5,026 nucleotides of DNA. It comes from an uncultured Oscillospiraceae bacterium. Lineage in GTDB: Bacteria; Bacillota; Clostridia; Oscillospirales; Ruminococcaceae. Where the stretch lies: positions 1 to 5,026 of the forward strand of contig URKR01000063.1 in assembly GCA_900548355.1 (NCBI GenBank). Reading direction: 5' to 3'. Within the stretch, counting starts at the first letter, position 1; each line of letters begins with the position of its first letter. Positions 1 through 5,026 of the stretch are shown here, in pieces. Under the pieces are notes generated by a model. That model saw nothing but the letters and a program-made list of their open reading frames with translations, was not told the DNA's origin and searched no databases. The translations under genes and the position numbers were made by a program.

Positions 1-51
1 AAATCGAGTCATTTCCCAAAAATCGAGGGGGTACCGGGGATTTTTGGGAAT
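1..51. repeat. Intergenic repeat: 12-bp inverted repeat plus a 19-bp-period direct repeat cut by the window edge
   Basis: The arms TTCCCAAAAATC (13-24) and GATTTTTGGGAA (39-50) are perfect reverse complements around a 14-base spacer that contains the palindrome GGTACC (31-36, counting the final G of the preceding G run). The octamer AAATCGAG occurs at 1-8 and again at 20-27. This gives a period of 19 bases and suggests that a tandem array may continue to the left of the window. No reading frame here looks like a protein. The segment lies downstream of the pheST terminator. It could be the end of a dispersed intergenic repeat or a miniature element. No flanking target duplication can be judged because the left side is missing. 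Confidence 0.6.
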
Positions 52-130
52 GAACCCCGCCGCAGACATCCCGGGGCGTCGAGGACGCCGCCCCCTACGG
101 ATGGGCGTTTCCCGCCTTTTTACCACACAA
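52..130. repeat. GC-rich palindromic intergenic segment, possible dispersed repeat
   Basis: This stretch has no plausible gene. It holds the hairpin GGCGTC-GAG-GACGCC (75-89), which is flanked by GG on the left and CCCCC on the right, so the stem can extend with a bulge. A second possible pairing is CCCCG near 54-58 with CGGGG near 72-76. A small GGCG/CGCC hairpin (104-107 with 113-116) is followed by five T on the plus strand and would be only a weak terminator. The phrase reading GGGGGCGGCGTCCTCGACGCC on the minus strand resembles palindromic intergenic repeats that I associate from memory with GC-rich clostridia. That resemblance is not verified. Confidence 0.4.
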
Positions 131-132
131 CC

Positions 133-176
133 AAAACGGCCCCTGCCTTCCGCATCCGGGAAGGCAGGGGCATTTT
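133..176 (-). terminator. Intrinsic terminator of the pheST operon, probably bidirectional
   Basis: The perfect 13-bp stem GCCCCTGCCTTCC / GGAAGGCAGGGGC (arms at 139-151 and 159-171) encloses a 7-base loop. On the minus strand it is followed by CG and then TTTT (136-133), and it begins about 30 bases after the pheT stop codon. On the plus strand the stem is followed by ATTTTC, so it could also stop transcription arriving from the left. The short, slightly offset T run is the only weakness. Confidence 0.88.
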
Positions 177-203
177 CATTCTATCAAATATTCCAAAACG
201 CCG

Positions 204-2624
204 TTACCGCATCTCAATCCCCATGCGGTACTTGAGGTTGCCGAGGATCTTTTTGACAAAGCGGTCCACCTCGTCGGGGGTGAGGGGGGCGTCCTGGGCG
301 GCGAAATGCAGCGTGAAGGCCATGCTCTTCTTGCCCGCGCCGATCGCCTCGCTGCGGTAGATATCAAAGAGCTGCACATCGGCGAGCTGCTTGCAGGCGC
401 GGCGCATCTCGGCCACGATATCGCCGCAGGGGGTCGCCTCGTCGGCGACAAGGGCCAGGTCGCGCGCGACGGCCGGGTAAGCCGGCAGCGGGGTGTAGCG
501 CAGCGCGGCGCGGCGGTGGGCCATCAGGGCCGGCCAGTCGATTTCGGCCAGGAAGATCTTCTGGTTGTCGCGGCTGTCCTTGGGCAGCTTGAGCTCGGCC
601 GTCACGTCGTTCGCGAGCTTGCCGAACACGCCGACCGTCTCCCCTTCGCAGGTCAGATAGGCCGCGATGCCGGGGTGCAGCCAGGGCACATCGGCCGCGC
701 GGGTGAAGCCGAATTCGATGCCGAAGCTCTCGCCCAGCGCCTCGATCGCGCCTTTGAGGGCGAAGAAGTCCTCGGTTTCGCCGAACGCCGCCAGGCCGAG
801 GTGCATCCGCTCCTCGGGGCGCTCGGTGACCGGCTGCTGTTTCGGGATATAGACGTTCGCAAGCTCGAACAGGCGGCCGGCCGCGTTGCCGTTTTTGAGG
901 TTTTCGACCACCGCGCCCAGCAGCGACGGCGCAAGCAGCGGCCGCATGATCGTCAGGTTGGACGAGATCGGGTTGAGGATACGCACGACGTTGCGCTCCT
1001 TTGCGTCGGGCGCGATGTGCAGCGCGTCGAGCTCGGCGTCCGAGTAGAAGCCGAGGGTGATCGCCTCATAGAAGCCCTGCGCCCCGATCGCCCGCTTGGC
1101 CTGGGCCTGGCGCTGCTGTTCGGGGTTGAGGCCGCCGGTGGTGACCGTCGCATTTTTGAGGAAGGTCGGCACAATATGGCTGTAGCCGTATTCGCGGATA
1201 ATCTCCTCCGCCAGGTCAGGCTCGCCGATCTCGATGTCCTCGCGCCAGCGCGGGGCGATGACCTGCATCGTGTCGCCGTCGGGCTGGAGTTTGACCTCAA
1301 AGCTGAGCCGGCGCAGGATGTCGAGCACGGTTTCGGCCGGCACCTCGATGCCGAGGATCGCGTTGATCTTGCTGATCCGGGCGCCGAACCGCTTGCCGTC
1401 GCGGGAAGCGCCGGCGCTGACGTCAAAGTGGCTGGCCGTGACCTCGCCGCAGCCAAGCTCCTGGATCAGGTGCAGCGCGCGGGCCATGCCGAGCTCGGTC
1501 GTATACTCCGAGATGCCTTTCTCGTAATGGGCCGAAGCGTCGGTGTTCTGGCCGAGGCTGCGGGCCGTCTTGCGGACGTTATCCCGCGCGAACTTGGCCG
1601 ATTCAAACAGCAGCTGGGTGGTTTCGGGCGTGATCTCGCTGTTCAGCCCGCCCATGACGCCGGCCAGCGCGACCGGCTTTTCGCCATCGCAGATGACAAG
1701 GTTCTGCGGGGTCAGCGTGAAGTCCTTGCCGTCGAGCGTCGTGATCGTCTCGCCGTCCTTGGCGCGGCGGACGATGATGCGGCAGCTTTCGAGCGTCGCC
1801 ATATCAAAGGCGTGCATCGGCTGGCCGATTTCGAGCATGACGTAGTTGGTGATATCGACCACGTTCGAGATGCCGCGCAGCCCGCACAGCGCCAGGTCGC
1901 GCCGCATCCACTGCGGGGCCTTGCCCGGCGTGATGTTGCGCACATAGTGGCCGATGTAGCGCGGGCAGAGGTCGGGCGCTTCGACGGTGATCGAAAGGCG
2001 CGGGTCGGTCGTCTCCGAACAGGTGTAATCGGTGGCCGGCATCTTGAGCGGCTTGCCGAGCACGGCCGCAACCTCCCGCGCGATGCCGAGGATGCTCTGG
2101 CAGTCGGCGCGGTTGGCGGTGATCGAGATATCGAAGATCGTCTCGTTGAGGCCGACCACCTCGCGGATGTCGGCGCCGGGGACGGTGTCCTTGGGCAGGT
2201 CAAGCAGGCCGTATTCCTCCGCGCCGGGGAAGAGGTCGTCGTTGAGGCCGAGCTCCTCGCCCGAGCAGAGCATGCCGTTGGATTCGACGCCGCGCAGCGC
2301 CTTGGCCTTGATCTTGACGCCGCCGGGCAGCGTTGCGCCGTCGAGCGCGGCCGGGGTGTGCATGCCGACATAGACGTTCGGCGCGCCGGTCGAGATCTGG
2401 ATATCGCGGCCGCAGCTGCCGCAGTCCACCTTGCAGATGTGCAGGTGGGTGCCCTCCTGGGGGACGGCCTCGGTCACGACGCCGACGACAACCTTGCTGA
2501 TTTCGGCCCCGAGGTCGATGCGTTCCTCGACCTCGAACCCGCAGGAGAAGAGCTTTTCTTCAAGCTGCTGCGGGGTTACATCGATATCGACGTAACGTTT
2601 GAGCCAACTGAACGGTACTTTCAT
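204..2624 (-). CDS. pheT: Phenylalanine--tRNA ligase beta subunit (PheT)
   Basis: This is the beta subunit of the cytoplasmic (alpha-beta)2 enzyme that charges tRNA-Phe; beta binds the tRNA and edits mischarged Tyr-tRNA-Phe. The protein has 806 residues, the usual size for bacterial PheT. Visible regions are: an N-terminal start MKVPFSWL; an OB-fold tRNA-binding domain at about 40-150, with NGMLCSGEELGL near 116-127; a B3/B4 editing domain at about 210-385, with SNVVDITNYV and GQPMHAFD; a B5 region near 410-487, with PRWREDIEIGEPDLAEEIIREYGY; a catalytic-like core at about 490-690; and a ferredoxin-fold anticodon-binding domain at about 710-806. By position, H271, E341, T361 and A363 match the known editing-site residues, so editing is probably intact. 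The start is supported by the family N-terminus and by a GGGGAGGGG ribosome site ending 7 bases before ATG. The gene lies 18 bases after pheS, and both are served by the same T-box leader. In the usual TDASxRFERG-type motif an H stands at 366 where R is common; this is probably lineage variation. Confidence 0.98.
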   Translation of the reverse strand: MKVPFSWLKRYVDIDVTPQQLEEKLFSCGFEVEERIDLGAEISKVVVGVVTEAVPQEGTHLHICKVDCGSCGRDIQISTGAPNVYVGMHTPAALDGATLPGGVKIKAKALRGVESNGMLCSGEELGLNDDLFPGAEEYGLLDLPKDTVPGADIREVVGLNETIFDISITANRADCQSILGIAREVAAVLGKPLKMPATDYTCSETTDPRLSITVEAPDLCPRYIGHYVRNITPGKAPQWMRRDLALCGLRGISNVVDITNYVMLEIGQPMHAFDMATLESCRIIVRRAKDGETITTLDGKDFTLTPQNLVICDGEKPVALAGVMGGLNSEITPETTQLLFESAKFARDNVRKTARSLGQNTDASAHYEKGISEYTTELGMARALHLIQELGCGEVTASHFDVSAGASRDGKRFGARISKINAILGIEVPAETVLDILRRLSFEVKLQPDGDTMQVIAPRWREDIEIGEPDLAEEIIREYGYSHIVPTFLKNATVTTGGLNPEQQRQAQAKRAIGAQGFYEAITLGFYSDAELDALHIAPDAKERNVVRILNPISSNLTIMRPLLAPSLLGAVVENLKNGNAAGRLFELANVYIPKQQPVTERPEERMHLGLAAFGETEDFFALKGAIEALGESFGIEFGFTRAADVPWLHPGIAAYLTCEGETVGVFGKLANDVTAELKLPKDSRDNQKIFLAEIDWPALMAHRRAALRYTPLPAYPAVARDLALVADEATPCGDIVAEMRRACKQLADVQLFDIYRSEAIGAGKKSMAFTLHFAAQDAPLTPDEVDRFVKKILGNLKYRMGIEMR

Positions 2625-2642
2625 GGTGTTTCCCCTCCCCTG

Positions 2643-3665
2643 TTACTGCTGGAACTGGCGCAGGAAGCGCAGGTCGTTCTGGAACATCAGGCCGATGTTG
2701 TTGATGCCGTACTTGAGCATCGCGATGCGCTCAAGCCCGATGCCGAACGCAAAGCCGGAGTAGATTTCCGGGTCGATGCCGCAGTTGCGCAGCACGTTGT
2801 GGTGCACCATGCCGCCGCCCAGCACTTCGATCCAGCCGGTGTGCTTGCACAGGCTGCAGCCCTTGCCGCCGCACTCAAAGCAGGAGACATCGACTTCGAC
2901 GCTCGGCTCGGTGAAGGGGAAGTAGGAAGGCCGCAGCCGGGTGCGCACCCCCGCGCCGAAGAGGGCCTGCACGAACTTGTCGAGCATACCCTGCAAGTCG
3001 CACAGGGTGATGTCGCGGTCCACGACAAGGCCTTCCATCTGGTGGAACATCGGGGAGTGGGTCGCGTCGGAATCCGAGCGGAACACCCGCCCGGGCGAGA
3101 GCACTTTGATCGGCGGCTTTTCAAGGTCCATGACCCGGATCTGGCCGCCGCTCGTGTGGGTGCGCAGCACGATGTCCTCGGCCACATAGAAGGTATCCTG
3201 CATATCGCGGGCCGGGTGGTTTTTCGGCACGTTGAGCCGGGTGAAGTTGTGGTCGTCGTCCTCGATTTCAGGGCCGTCGAAGATTTCAAAGCCCATGCCG
3301 GCGAACACGTCGATGATCTCATTCTTGACGAGGGTGATCGGGTGCAGGCCGCCGGCTGCGCGGCGTGCGCCGGGCAGCGTGATATCGACGGCCTCGGCCT
3401 CGTTGCGGGCCTTGAGCTCGGCGGCCGCGATCTCGGCGGCGAGGGCTTCATACACGCCCTCGGCCCAGGTTTTGCAGGCGTTGATGAGCTTGCCTGCCGC
3501 GGGGCGGTCTTCTTTGGGCACATCGCGCAGGCTCTTGGTCAGGCCGGTCACTTCGCCGTTTTTGCTCAGATACTTCTGCCAGAAGGCGGAAAGTTCCTCC
3601 TGGCTGCGCACGGCGGCGCGGTCGGCTTCAAGCTGCGCGCGCAGTGCGTTGATTTTTTCTTCCAT
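2643..3665 (-). CDS. pheS: Phenylalanine--tRNA ligase alpha subunit (PheS)
   Basis: This is the catalytic subunit of phenylalanyl-tRNA synthetase, a class II enzyme that activates phenylalanine with ATP and transfers it to tRNA-Phe together with PheT. The protein has 340 residues, normal for the family. An N-terminal helical, coiled-coil-like arm (about 1-95) that contacts tRNA is followed by the catalytic domain. Motif 1 lies around HPIT/GFEIFDGPEIE (108-135). Motif 2 is GRVFRSDSDATHSPMFHQMEG (192-212). Motif 3 is GFAFGIGLER (304-313). F249 and F251 in YFPFTEPSVE, and A306, correspond to phenylalanine-pocket residues known from the E. coli enzyme. A cysteine knuckle C262-x2-C265-x4-C270-x2-C273 replaces the short linker of the E. 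coli enzyme and probably binds zinc, as in many Firmicutes. The frame is open upstream to 3917, but that part is the T-box leader. ATG at 3665 begins the conserved MEEKI-type N-terminus and has a ribosome site. The HPNVL usually found after GMV reads HHNVL here (H289). Confidence 0.98.
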   Translation of the reverse strand: MEEKINALRAQLEADRAAVRSQEELSAFWQKYLSKNGEVTGLTKSLRDVPKEDRPAAGKLINACKTWAEGVYEALAAEIAAAELKARNEAEAVDITLPGARRAAGGLHPITLVKNEIIDVFAGMGFEIFDGPEIEDDDHNFTRLNVPKNHPARDMQDTFYVAEDIVLRTHTSGGQIRVMDLEKPPIKVLSPGRVFRSDSDATHSPMFHQMEGLVVDRDITLCDLQGMLDKFVQALFGAGVRTRLRPSYFPFTEPSVEVDVSCFECGGKGCSLCKHTGWIEVLGGGMVHHNVLRNCGIDPEIYSGFAFGIGLERIAMLKYGINNIGLMFQNDLRFLRQFQQ

Positions 3666-3673
3666 ACGTCGCA

Positions 3674-3683
3674 CCTTCCTTTT
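3674..3683 (-). promoter_or_regulatory. pheS ribosome binding site
   Basis: AAGGAAGGTG lies a few bases before the ATG at 3665. It is close to the ideal AAGGAGGTG with one extra A. It fixes the pheS start at 3665 rather than at upstream in-frame ATGs inside the T-box leader. Confidence 0.65.
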
Positions 3684-3701
3684 GCTGTTGTGTGGGCGAG
3701 G

Positions 3702-3748
3702 CAAAACAAAACGGCCCCGCCCCCTGATGGAATCAAGGGACGAAGCCG
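3702..3748 (-). terminator. T-box attenuator terminator upstream of pheS
   Basis: A 16-bp stem, counting G-U pairs, forms between 3748-3733 (starts CGGCTTCG) and 3727-3712 (ends GGGGCCG) around the 5-base loop TTCCA. It is followed by TTTTGTTTTG (3711-3702). The stem's 5' arm overlaps bases 3746-3737 (GCTTCGTCCC), which can instead pair with the T-box side: GGAGC at 3771-3767 with GCTTC at 3746-3742, and GGG at 3783-3781 with CCC at 3739-3737. Terminator and antiterminator therefore exclude each other, as expected for transcriptional control by a T-box. Confidence 0.9.
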
Positions 3749-3997
3749 GAAAAATTTCCATTGAAAGCTCCGCGGTACCACCCGTGTTCCGCCGGGCTTG
3801 CAAATGCCGGCGGCGCTCGATGCTGCGATAACGGCGCAGGGGCCGTCCCGCACTACCGGGCGCAGGGCGCAAGCCTGACCTTTCCCGCGGGCCGCTCGGG
3901 AGCGAACTTCGGCGCACGGCCGTTCGGGGCGGCTTGCAGCCGGTGACCGCCCTCTCTGAACCGGGCCTGTGTGCCTACTTTCTCCGTCATCGCGTGT
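3702..3997 (-). ncRNA. T-box leader (tRNA-Phe-sensing riboswitch) of pheST
   Basis: This 5' leader RNA binds tRNA-Phe and reads whether it is charged. Stem I shows the AGTA motif (3979-3976), the AGAGAGG element (3957-3951) and the distal-loop element GCTGCAAGC (3940-3932). Its specifier loop reads GAAG-TTC-GCTCCCGAG (3910-3895), giving the phenylalanine codon TTC at 3906-3904. A stem III-like hairpin, CCGCCGG/CCGGCGG, spans 3813-3789. The T-box core GGGTGGTACCGCGG lies at 3783-3770. Its bulge TGGT (3780-3777) ends in T, which pairs with discriminator base A as expected for tRNA-Phe. Uncharged tRNA-Phe should stabilise the antiterminator and allow readthrough into pheS and pheT. The upstream end is the inferred transcription start. 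Specifier, discriminator and downstream genes all agree on phenylalanine. Confidence 0.95.
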
Positions 3998-4003
3998 TCT
4001 TTC

Positions 4004-4032
4004 ATTATAAGCGGCGGGCGGGGGATTGTCAA
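4004..4032 (-). promoter_or_regulatory. Sigma-A (sigma-70-type) promoter of pheST
   Basis: TTGACA (4032-4027) and TATAAT (4009-4004) are both exact consensus matches, separated by exactly 17 bases. Transcription would start near 3997, a few bases before the T-box stem I. An unregulated strong promoter followed by attenuation is the usual arrangement for T-box operons. Confidence 0.93.
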
Positions 4033-4040
4033 GCGAAAGT

Positions 4041-4053
4041 ATGGAAGATCCAT
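4041..4053. repeat. Short inverted repeat just upstream of the pheST promoter
   Basis: ATGGA-AGA-TCCAT has 5-base arms around a 3-base centre and lies 8 bases upstream of the -35 box. It could be chance, a small hairpin at the end of the folT transcript, or a protein site. Nothing else supports a regulator. Confidence 0.25.
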
Positions 4054-4066
4054 AAAACAGCCCCGA

Positions 4067-4088
4067 TAACCCCTATATTGTGGGGTTA
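4067..4088 (-). terminator. Inverted repeat downstream of folT, possible weak terminator
   Basis: TAACCCC/GGGGTTA form a perfect 7-bp stem (4082-4088 with 4067-4073) around an 8-base AT-rich loop, starting about 20 bases after the folT stop codon. On the minus strand the nearest T run (TTTT, within CTGTTTTATG) begins some 9 bases beyond the stem, so this is not a canonical intrinsic terminator. Its position between folT and the pheST promoter fits a transcript 3' end. Confidence 0.4.
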
Positions 4089-4107
4089 GATCGATACGCC
4101 GGCGCGT

Positions 4108-4689
4108 TTACCTCGCCGCCTTCGCGCTGCGGTAGCGTTCACAGGTTTTGAGCACCAGCATCAGCAGTGCAATGTCAATGGGGAACTTGATGACGTTTTT
4201 GACCAGGCGCAGGCTGCTGAGCACGACAAAGCTCTGCCCGTAGCAGATCGAAAGCCAGAGCGGCGTGAGCAGGAAGTTGAAGAGCAGCACCATGTTGAGC
4301 TTGCACAGAACCACCCGCCCGAGCGTGACGGGGCGGCGGTACAGCCAGAAGCCGTACAGCATCCCGACCAGGACGGCGCTGAGGGTCCAGCCCGGGAAGT
4401 AAGGGCCGTTGGGCCGCAGGATATAGCCGAGCAGGTCGGTGACAATGCCGGAAAGCCCGGCCACCCACGGCCCGCACAGGTAGCCGATGGCTGCAACGGC
4501 AAGAAAGTCAAACCCGACTTCCAGCAGCTGGGAAACCGGGATGGTGAACTGGTTGAGCACCAGGTGCAGCGCCGCAAGCATGGCGGCGGTGGCCAGGGTT
4601 TGCGGGCGGTGCAGTTCCTGCACGGCCTGCACCCGCAGCCGGGCGGCCGGCGCGGCGGATTCGGAAAAAAGACGGAACGGACGATTCAT
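4108..4689 (-). CDS. folT: ECF transporter S component, folate family (FolT)
   Basis: This is the integral membrane, substrate-capturing subunit of an energy-coupling factor folate transporter. In this family it works with the shared EcfA/EcfA'/EcfT module, which is not encoded in this window. The 193-residue protein is of normal length and has about six hydrophobic helices (roughly 31-50, 55-72, 74-93, 100-117, 124-150 and 165-181). The family-like blocks NGPYFPGWTLSAVLVGMLYG (94-113) and KNVIKFPIDIALLMLVL (164-180) are clear. The N-terminal ~28 residues are polar and Arg-rich, and the C-terminus is basic, consistent with cytoplasmic ends. The frame stays open back to 4992, but that stretch is the riboswitch leader. 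ATG at 4689 follows an AGGAGGG ribosome site. A THF riboswitch directly upstream independently supports folate as the substrate. It could in principle bind a related vitamin, but both lines agree on folate. Confidence 0.92.
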   Translation of the reverse strand: MNRPFRLFSESAAPAARLRVQAVQELHRPQTLATAAMLAALHLVLNQFTIPVSQLLEVGFDFLAVAAIGYLCGPWVAGLSGIVTDLLGYILRPNGPYFPGWTLSAVLVGMLYGFWLYRRPVTLGRVVLCKLNMVLLFNFLLTPLWLSICYGQSFVVLSSLRLVKNVIKFPIDIALLMLVLKTCERYRSAKAAR

Positions 4690-4696
4690 AAGCGTG

Positions 4697-4703
4697 CCCT
4701 CCT
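4697..4703 (-). promoter_or_regulatory. folT ribosome binding site
   Basis: AGGAGGG lies 7 bases before the ATG at 4689, an ideal site that decides the start. A small hairpin, GCGGC-CCA-GCCGC, sits immediately upstream (about 4707-4719) and leaves the site exposed. Confidence 0.8.
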
Positions 4704-4741
4704 CAAGCGGCTGGGCCGCGTGCGGAAGAGCTTTGCCCTGC

Positions 4742-4784
4742 AAAAAACGCCGGCCCCGGGGCGCAGTGTTCCCCAGGGTCGGCG
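4742..4784 (-). terminator. Riboswitch-controlled intrinsic terminator upstream of folT
   Basis: The arms 4784-4771 (CGCCGACCCTGGGG) and 4761-4748 (CCCCGGGGCCGGCG) pair over 14 positions with a single A/C mismatch and one G-U pair. The loop is 9 bases, and six T follow (4747-4742). It lies 19 bases after the THF riboswitch and about 50 bases before the folT start, so folT is most likely controlled by transcription termination rather than by masking of its ribosome site. Confidence 0.92.
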
Positions 4785-4802
4785 CATTGGCTTCCGCGCG
4801 CA

Positions 4803-4906
4803 GCAGTGGGATGCGGGGCACGCACCGCGGGCCGGCCAGGCCGGCCACTTCGTCCTGCCACAACTCCCCGTTGGTCAGGCACTGTACGCGCGGGCCCCTA
4901 CTCTGC
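4803..4906 (-). ncRNA. THF (tetrahydrofolate) riboswitch, class I, upstream of folT
   Basis: This is a ligand-binding leader RNA for reduced folates. Read on the minus strand it begins GCAGAGTAG and ends GCATCCCACTGC, so GCAG/CTGC closes P1 and the conserved GAGTAG and GCATCC elements are present. P2 is GGGGC...CGC paired with GCG...GCCCC. A central hairpin (P3) carries a GGGGAG loop element, whose GGGA can form the pseudoknot with TCCC at the 3' end. The conserved GACGAAG and CGCGGTG segments follow in order. The last arm is an extended GC-rich hairpin (GGCCGG-CCTGG-CCGGCC). The assignment rests on my recall of the family consensus and of a known streptococcal example, and was not computed. 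The folate transporter directly downstream is the classic target of this class. Binding should reduce folT expression. Confidence 0.9.
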
Positions 4907-4917
4907 ATACGCTTAAC

Positions 4918-4945
4918 ATTATACACCTTCCTGCGTATTTTGCAA
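4918..4945 (-). promoter_or_regulatory. Sigma-A (sigma-70-type) promoter of folT
   Basis: TTGCAA (4945-4940) and the perfect TATAAT (4923-4918) are 16 bases apart. The start would fall near 4911, about five bases before the first base of the riboswitch, which is the expected geometry. A GGGCGCGCCC palindrome overlaps the region just upstream of the -35 box and has no T run, so it is not a terminator for the preceding gene. Confidence 0.85.
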
Positions 4946-4966
4946 GGGGCGCGCCCACATTTTCCC

Positions 4967-5026
4967 TCAGCGGCGGCTGCGGCGGTACACAAGCAGGGCC
5001 AGGGCGGCCGCGCTTGCGGCGGCCAG
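4967..5026 (-). CDS. C-terminal end of an unidentified membrane-anchored protein (partial)
   Basis: Only the last 19 codons and a TGA stop are inside the window. They read as an Ala/Leu-rich hydrophobic run (LAAASAAALALLVY) followed by the basic tail RRSRR. This looks like a terminal membrane helix with a positively charged cytoplasmic end. It could be the last helix of a polytopic protein, a tail anchor, or the end of a sortase-type wall anchor. No LPxTG motif is visible because the sequence upstream is missing. The stop lies about 20 bases before the folT -35 box, so the genes are adjacent but folT has its own promoter. The frame choice is supported by the coherent hydrophobic-plus-basic pattern. 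I do not recognise the protein. Confidence 0.55.
   Translation of the reverse strand: MAAASAAALALLVYRRSRR

Noticed and set aside
44..235. 63-codon plus-strand frame at the left edge
   Set aside because: It crosses the intergenic palindromes, the terminator hairpin and the end of pheT, and has no ribosome site or recognisable motif.
306..3764. Very long (1152-codon) open frame on the plus strand, antisense to pheT and pheS
   Set aside because: It mirrors two unmistakable genes. GC-rich codon use removes stops from the complementary frame. The translation is Arg/Ala/Asp/Val-rich and repetitive in style, matches no family I know, and spans the pheS-pheT junction and the pheS promoter side.
3666..3917. 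N-terminal extension of pheS (in-frame open region upstream of 3665)
   Set aside because: It covers the T-box core and terminator. The conserved PheS N-terminus and a ribosome site both start the protein at 3665.
3853..4053. 66-codon minus-strand frame, possible leader peptide
   Set aside because: It runs from upstream of the promoter through T-box stem I, so its first ATGs are not transcribed, and no good ribosome site is seen. The RNA structure explains the conservation.
4690..4992. Extended start of folT at 4992
   Set aside because: The extension would translate the promoter, riboswitch and terminator. The AGGAGGG site and the family length support ATG at 4689.
1..5026. CRISPR array, prophage, transposase, toxin-antitoxin or defence genes
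   Set aside because: No spaced repeats of CRISPR form, and no such coding regions are present in any frame. The window is housekeeping genes plus their RNA leaders.

Overview
The window carries a compact, minus-strand housekeeping block from a GC-rich bacterium. The pairing of a tRNA-dependent T-box leader with a tetrahydrofolate (THF) riboswitch, both ending in intrinsic terminators, together with sigma-A type promoters and purine-rich Shine-Dalgarno sites, points to a Firmicute. The high GC content and protein style suggest a GC-rich gut-type clostridium (Oscillospiraceae/Ruminococcaceae-like). That placement is inference; no 16S or other marker is present.

Layout, in the direction of transcription (right to left): (1) 5026-4967, the last 19 codons of an unidentified membrane-anchored protein. 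(2) 4945-4690, a promoter, a class I THF riboswitch, a strong terminator and a ribosome binding site, forming the leader of folT. (3) 4689-4108, folT, the substrate-binding S component of an ECF-type folate transporter. (4) 4107-4033, a short spacer with two inverted repeats. (5) 4032-3666, a consensus promoter and a phenylalanine T-box leader with a UUC specifier codon and a 16-bp terminator. (6) 3665-2643, pheS, and 2624-204, pheT, the alpha and beta subunits of phenylalanyl-tRNA synthetase, 18 bases apart and evidently one operon. (7) 176-133, a perfect 13-bp terminator hairpin closing the operon. (8) 1-130, non-coding DNA rich in repeats, cut by the window edge.

The two transcription units are separately controlled by RNA. 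Uncharged tRNA-Phe should stabilise the antiterminator and raise pheST expression. Reduced folate should bind the riboswitch and favour termination ahead of folT. The genes are not functionally linked beyond being neighbours.

I see no undescribed multi-gene system. The items most worth checking are the architecture of the THF riboswitch and its terminator, and the repeat-rich segment at the left edge.
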